From Schizochytrium sp. TIO01 (taxonomy: Eukaryota > Sar > Bigyra > Thraustochytrida > Thraustochytriidae), in NCBI GenBank assembly GCA_004764695.1, contig SMSO01000031.1:3705048-3769047 (forward strand): DNA of 64,000 bases, written 5' to 3'. The position numbers were made by a program, and so were the translations under genes. The notes under the pieces are model-generated. The model ran no database searches. It saw only the letters and a list, made by a program, of their open reading frames with translations, and was not told the origin of the DNA. Below, piece after piece: positions 58,816 to 64,000 of this stretch (its first letter is position 1; each line of letters begins with the position of its first letter).

Positions 58816-60463
58816 AATGGTGCATGATGATTGATCGATGGTTCATGAGCTATCCATCTCTTTTCTCACTGAACTCGTTCCTCCGAGTCAGTCAGTCATC
58901 CATCCAGTCTTGGCAATTGGTATCAGAATCGCAAAGACCAACTATCACGATCCCTGCTACGAACTAAAGATATCTTTAAAACTATTGATTCTCTTGACCT
59001 CTTGGCTTGCATTCGGCAGCTGTTGCATCGCTGCGACTACGCTCTGCTGCCTGGCCAGTTGAATCTCGCCCTGCATTGATTGAAGGGGAAGGGAAGATCA
59101 GATCGATTGCTGTGCCATGTAAATGAATACCTTACTTAGATACACAGATACCTGTAGAGAACTCGCAAAAACAAAGCGATCGTACCGAAGGATGGATGAT
59201 GGATATCTATCTGTCGGGAAGACCAAACCAAAGATTATGGGCTCCCTAGCGTGGGTTTCCAAGCTCTGATTGAAAGGCAACCAAGATTTCTTGCTGCACT
59301 AAGTTGTCATTGGTCTGATCTCTTTCTTTTGTTTCCCTATTTAATAAATCAAGCTAAAACAATCGCTCGTTGGTCGTTTCCTGTTATTCTTCTAATAGTA
59401 ATAATAAATGGGACTTTGCCAGCAGCATACACGAAACCCAGAAGCAGGCTGTTCGAAGCTGATGCTAGGACAGCTGGTTAAGTAAGTCACGAAGGGTTTG
59501 TCTGAGACAGGCTCGAAACTCAATCAATTCCGAGGTTAAGGAAATATATTTTTTGCACTGCGAATATCTCAACAAACGAAGACTCAAGAGGTGGACACAA
59601 AGACAGTATCTGACACATAATAACATTATTATTACCGTCTAGTTTTTATTTTTATTTTATTTTTATAATTAATGTTTTGAATAAAAATTAAATAAAAACT
59701 AAGTATAACATTAGGATTGTACATACAATTTATTCAATTAACTTAAAAGATCTTTAATAATTGTTTTAAAATTTATTAAATATTATTTTAATTTATATGT
59801 ATATGTATACAAATAGGCCTGTATGGTTTTTTTTGGTTTTTTGTTTTTTAATGGTAGTAATGAAAATACTAATAAGAGGACTGGTGGAACTGGTAGGATA
59901 GCAAATTTAAGTAGGTCTGTGAGTGGTAGATACAAACAAATTCAGAGTCAAAGACAGACGAATCCATCGCATGCATCGTTTCCGGAGGGTAGCTAGCTAC
60001 CCAGTAGTTTGAGGCCACTAATTAGAAATTATTTATGGGAAGTTCCCCTCCGCATCTAGAAACCAGGTACTCACTCATCTACCTCCGTAAGAAAGGTCTT
60101 CAAACTCTGATCAAGTATTCTTTCCCTGTCTGCTCTTGATACCACTTTGAAAAAAAGAAAAAAGAAAAAAAAAGGGCAATACGTTCTCCCCCCTAATTAA
60201 AATATGAAGTTTTTCGTTCGACGAATTGAGGTTCTTTTCATTCTTTCTTCGCTCCAGACCTTGGAGAGATGAAACAAACGATAGAACTGATTAAGCCAAA
60301 AGCCATAGTTCGGAAGTTGGCATGGCCAGAAGAAGTAGAAAATGTCAGCCTAAGTTCATGTTTCAAGTTGACAGGCTGATCGATAAGCACTGAAGAAAGC
60401 AATGAATCTCACGCGGTGGATCTATATTGGTAGTAACTTGCTAAGTAGTAATAAATGCTTATA

Positions 60464-60895
60464 CGTAGGTAGGTACCAGGGCTTTCTATTTACTAAGTAG
60501 CAGATCGCTCAAAGCACTCGACATCACAGTTCCAATGCCACAGGGTTAAAAAGCTCCAATCAATTATGTTTCAAGTTAAGGTTCTTTGACTCTAAGTTTT
60601 AGTCATGATGCCTCTTCTACATTGAGCTTGAATTTCAATACATTTACAATCAGCTCCGTACCTCCTGCACCTGTGATGAAAGGAAGGTGCAGAAGTCCCT
60701 GTAAGAGTCGCATACGAGGCACAGTTCCTTGCCTGGTCGCCTCTAGAGGTAGGAGATATTTATGTACGTACCTACTGATTACATTATGATTTTCACCCGG
60801 GTAAAGGGATCTATTTTTTATATTAAATTTGAAGGAATAGCCTACTTGCATCCTACTACTCAGTGGAAGTGCTTTTTAAACCCAGGTAGGTAAGA
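60464..60895. promoter_or_regulatory. Three TAGGTA/TACCTA motifs upstream of phospholipase C
   Basis: ACGTAGGTAGGTACC (60464-60478), GTACGTACCTACT (60764-60777) and CAGGTAGGTAAG (60883-60894) lie 0.57-1.0 kb before the phospholipase start. The spacing is irregular. Two of the three contain a GTAC core. Confidence 0.35.
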
Positions 60896-61162
60896 GAGGA
60901 TTCATTTATTGGAGGACTAGCCTCTTAACTAGCGAGAGTCTACCCAGATACTTACCTAAATTGGCACCGGGTGTAAGCAAGAACGTCTTTCCAGCCTTTG
61001 GCGCTGGCTTCAACTTACCGTGGTTCTTAATTAGAAAAAAAGAGATAACTAGCTAGCTAGCTGCTGCCTATGGTACCTGGAAATAAAGAGAAGTAGGGAG
61101 ATGAAAAATAAATAAGAAAGAAACCCAACAATCAATCAAATAAGCAAACAAGCAGAAGCCGA

Positions 61163-61185
61163 GTCAAGTCAAGTCAAGTCAAGTG
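61163..61185. repeat. (CAAGT)n pentamer repeat
   Basis: Four CAAGT units, about 280 bp upstream of the phospholipase ATG and probably in its leader or promoter. Confidence 0.9.
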
Positions 61186-61460
61186 GAGCTTGCAAACTCA
61201 GAACAGAGGTCTTTGCCTCGGCCACCTCCCGTTGCAGCATCTTTGTCGCAGGAGGAGCAACTGAGCAAGGACGTGCGATCGGTCGAGCGAGCGAGCGGGT
61301 ATCTAGAGGAGTATAGAGGAGTTGAATCAGTGTAACAATTCGGTTGGGTTATCGTCTCCAGTACCGATATACCAGCCGGAAAAGCCAAAGAGCAGAAACC
61401 ATACACCGAAAACAACTGTTGCTCGTTTCTTGAAGAAGCGGCAGGACTGTCGAGGGAAAT

Positions 61461-63545
61461 ATGGGTTGTAAACACTCAACCTCAGGCAAGGCAGCTGCGC
61501 TGGCAGCAGAGAAGAAAGTAGGCCAAAGAGGAGCGTATCTTAGCTTTGACGATCGCGTTCACGCTGAGTGGAAAGCTGGCGACAAGAACGGAGATGGCGT
61601 CCTCTCGTTCAAAGAGGTTAAGCGCATTCTGCACAAGCTGAACGTCAGCATCCCTGCAGATGCTCTTGAGCAGAAGTTTAAGGAGCATGATGCGGATGGT
61701 AGCGGCTCTCTTGACTTTGAAGAATTTAGAACACTCTTCCATGCCACACAATCGATGCCAGAATTAGAAAATGTGTACAAAGCAGCTTGTGCAGCAAGTG
61801 ATGGTATGCGTGCTGACGAGCTTCTTCGGTATCTGACATCGTCTTCAATGGGCAAACTTACATTTACTTTGGGTGAGTGTGCCGAGCTCATCCTGAAACA
61901 TGAGGGTGCCGCTGACAGCGAAATTAAGTCGTTTCGCAAGAAGGGCAAGTTTGATGAAGAATCCTTACTGGAAGGCCCTATCCTCTCTTATGAAGGGTTT
62001 CAGCGTCTTCTTACGGATGTATCCTTCAACTCTTTAATGGAGCCTTCCAAGTACTTTTCTGTGTACCAAGACATGGATCAGCCACTCAGCCATTACTATA
62101 TCTCCTCCTCGCACAACACATATCTCACAGGCAACCAACTTAACAGCGAGAGCTCAGGCACCTCTCTGGCAAGGGCTCTCAAGCTCGGTGTTCGTGTTGT
62201 CGAACTTGATGCGTGGGACGGAAGCGACGGTCAGCCCATCGTGAACCATGGTCACACCATGTGTAAGCCGGTGCCCATGAAAGAGTGCTTCGATGCTATC
62301 AATGAAAACGCTTTCGTATCATCGCACTACCCCGTCATCATCACAATAGAGAACCACTGTAGCATGGCACAGCAAGCTGTGCAGGTTGAAATGCTCAAAT
62401 CAACCTTTGGATCTAAACTTTTTCATTGGGATGGCTTTGATGATGGCTCCGGAAAACCTGATTGGACTCGGGGCCCGGCAAAGTGGGCCTCTCCTGAGCA
62501 GCTCAAGGGTAAAATTGTTGTTCGTGACAAGCCCATTAAAAAGAAGCAAGGAGAAAGGGGCGGTCCCAATGACGAGGTCGTCATGGCCGGTGGAATGGAT
62601 GACCAAGATATTGGAGAGGCCCCTGACAACACAGCAAAAGAACCCGTCTCAGGGGTGGTTTCTCTAAATGAACTTGAGGTAGACGACGACGATGAAGACG
62701 AAGACGATGTCGAAAGTGCGAAGGCTCTTGGTGTGGACGATCAGTTGCTCAAGGTGATGTACATCAAGAATGTTAAACTTCGATTTAATCAGGATAAAGT
62801 TGCGCAGCATATCGAATACAAAGAACCGGAATACGCATCTTCATCTTCTATTGTTGAGGCAAAGATGATCAAATTGACCAAGGCCGGGTACCCAATGCGG
62901 GACATTTGTGAGTACGCCCAGCGTCACCTCGTGCGTGTATACCCGGCTGGTTCGCGAGTCGACTCTTCTAACTATGATCCTGTCCCTGCTTGGAACGCTG
63001 GTTGTCAAATTGTAGCTCTCAATTATCAAACGGGGTCAATGCCAGTATGGCTGAACCAAGGCAAATTTAGCGACAACGGAGGCTGCGGTTATATTCTTAA
63101 ACCATCATTCCAACTGCCCAACTCTCATCAGATCTGGGATGGTTTGTCGAAACAAATCAGTTGTGAGATGACAGTAACATTGATGTCCGGCCATTACCTT
63201 CCCAAACCACTTGGTCAAAGCGACAAAAGCGAAGTGATTGACCCATACGTGACCATAACCCTGCATGGTCTGGAAAGCGACCAAAAGAGAGTCGTTTCGA
63301 AACATGTAGACGACAACGGCTTCAACCCGGTCTGGAACGAGAAATTCACATTTAAGATGCATCAGCCTGAGGTGGCGCTCCTTAGCTTCGTTGTGAATGA
63401 CCGTGACAAATATGGAAAAGACGATTTCATTGGTCAACGAGTGATTCCTGTTTCGGCAATTGTTCCAGGTCACCGAATGGTTCCAACTTTTCCACAAGAC
63501 GAATGCACCGCAAGACTCCTTTCTTTTTGTTCATATCACATTTGA
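61461..63545 (+). CDS. Phosphoinositide-specific phospholipase C (EF-hand, X, Y, C2)
   Basis: Hydrolyses PIP2 to diacylglycerol and IP3, controlled by calcium, at the membrane. 694 residues, intronless. The protein begins MGCKHS, a consensus for myristoylation on Gly2 and palmitoylation on Cys3, in place of the PH domain found in animal delta-type enzymes. Two canonical EF-hand loops follow (41-52, DKNGDGVLSFKE; 77-88, DADGSGSLDFEE). The X domain (about 204-360) has both catalytic His (His218 in SSHNTYL, His265 in HGHTM). A linker with a Glu/Asp run (about 407-417) leads to the Y domain (459-550) with CQIVALNYQTG, and then a C2 domain (566-674) with its calcium-loop acidic residues. The last 20 residues do not match the family, while frame +1 from 63517 does (FLFVHITFD, ending at 63564). 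Either the reading frame shifts by an indel near 63510, or the true C-terminus differs. Confidence 0.93.
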   Translation: MGCKHSTSGKAAALAAEKKVGQRGAYLSFDDRVHAEWKAGDKNGDGVLSFKEVKRILHKLNVSIPADALEQKFKEHDADGSGSLDFEEFRTLFHATQSMPELENVYKAACAASDGMRADELLRYLTSSSMGKLTFTLGECAELILKHEGAADSEIKSFRKKGKFDEESLLEGPILSYEGFQRLLTDVSFNSLMEPSKYFSVYQDMDQPLSHYYISSSHNTYLTGNQLNSESSGTSLARALKLGVRVVELDAWDGSDGQPIVNHGHTMCKPVPMKECFDAINENAFVSSHYPVIITIENHCSMAQQAVQVEMLKSTFGSKLFHWDGFDDGSGKPDWTRGPAKWASPEQLKGKIVVRDKPIKKKQGERGGPNDEVVMAGGMDDQDIGEAPDNTAKEPVSGVVSLNELEVDDDDEDEDDVESAKALGVDDQLLKVMYIKNVKLRFNQDKVAQHIEYKEPEYASSSSIVEAKMIKLTKAGYPMRDICEYAQRHLVRVYPAGSRVDSSNYDPVPAWNAGCQIVALNYQTGSMPVWLNQGKFSDNGGCGYILKPSFQLPNSHQIWDGLSKQISCEMTVTLMSGHYLPKPLGQSDKSEVIDPYVTITLHGLESDQKRVVSKHVDDNGFNPVWNEKFTFKMHQPEVALLSFVVNDRDKYGKDDFIGQRVIPVSAIVPGHRMVPTFPQDECTARLLSFCSYHI

Positions 63546-64000
63546 TCCGTCTCCACCCCAATGAACGATTGAGAAACGTATGCGCTATACTTGACTTACT
63601 TACCCGTCTAAGAGTGTTTCCTTCAAATGCTCTTCTGTGATCCATGCCTTTACCAAACCACAAGCTGCATCAAAAGCACATGTGACATGGAGTAAACTCA
63701 CCTACTTTCTGTTTTGCTCAGATAACTCTTCTCGTTCAAGTTTTTTTGTTTTCTGTTTATTGTTATCTACGATATTCTTGGTTGTCCAGCTATCCATGTA
63801 GAGCAGAGATTATGTTTTCAATCGCTTTATACTTGTGGCACAACCTTACCGTTGCAAATGCTACCGCGCGTTCAAATAGCACTTCGTATTGACATTTTGC
63901 AAAGCCATGCAAGCAATCTTGTGCAGTTTGTTTTGAGATTATGAACCCTTTCCTGGGCTCGAGAGAGAACTCACACTGACCCTAAGAATTCGATCAAGAT
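63546..64000. other. 3' flank of phospholipase C
   Basis: Non-coding 3' region; no further gene was seen before the window ends. If the phospholipase frame shift is real, coding would extend to 63564. Confidence 0.6.

Larger units (their letters stand above)
57264..61460. other. 4.2-kb intergenic region before the phospholipase gene
   Basis: Lies between Derlin (minus) and phospholipase C (plus). Several frames of 60-90 codons (for example plus 57764-57967, 58838-59062 and 59251-59481) include hydrophobic stretches but no motif or splice model. The TGAT array (58795-58815), A+T-rich DNA (59610-59860), three TAGG-motif sites (60464-60895) and a CAAGT array (61163-61185) are the visible structure. 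A small spliced gene could be missed. Confidence 0.5.

Overview
This window looks like nuclear DNA of a gene-sparse unicellular eukaryote, probably an alga or another protist. The grounds are GT-AG introns that are few and short (about 100-200 bp), an AP2/ERF-type DNA-binding protein with long glutamine runs, a Derlin, a DPH6-type diphthine-ammonia ligase fused to RidA-like domains, an eukaryotic EF-hand/X/Y/C2 phospholipase C, and many simple-sequence repeats. A red alga or similar lineage would fit, but nothing here fixes the taxon. No bacterial operon, rRNA gene, CRISPR array or convincing tRNA was seen.

Layout. The first 29 kb hold no gene I can support. They are A+T-rich with homopolymers and di-, tri-, tetra- and pentanucleotide repeats, including a compound TTCATTCC/TTCA array near 7.5 kb and a large TCAA-to-17-mer array at 11.0-11.64 kb. 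The desert ends at an intronless AP2-domain protein (29.3-31.0 kb). A second poor stretch (31.0-39.5 kb) holds one coding-like but unidentified exon (34.9-35.3 kb).

From 39.5 kb genes are regular and mostly single-exon. In order they are pyridoxal kinase (-, three exons), an unidentified basic protein (-), a membrane-anchored short-chain dehydrogenase of SDR16C type (+, two exons), a HIT-family protein (-), diphthine-ammonia ligase (-), a PFA-DSP/Oca-type phosphatase homologue lacking the catalytic arginine (+), a Cys-rich membrane protein (-), a 2-oxoglutarate/Fe(II) dioxygenase-like protein (+), Derlin (-) and phosphoinositide phospholipase C (+). Orientation alternates, giving several divergent promoters and closely convergent 3' ends. 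The genes are housekeeping or signalling functions with no shared pathway.

The observations most worth checking are these: a recurrent TACCTACC/GGTAGGTA motif upstream of many of these genes; a roughly 120-bp, about 97% identical duplication flanking the HIT-DPH6 interval; the arginine-less phosphatase loop; a phospholipase C with an acylation-type N-terminus and an apparent frameshift at its last residues; and a 99-bp intron in pyridoxal kinase that stays open when retained.
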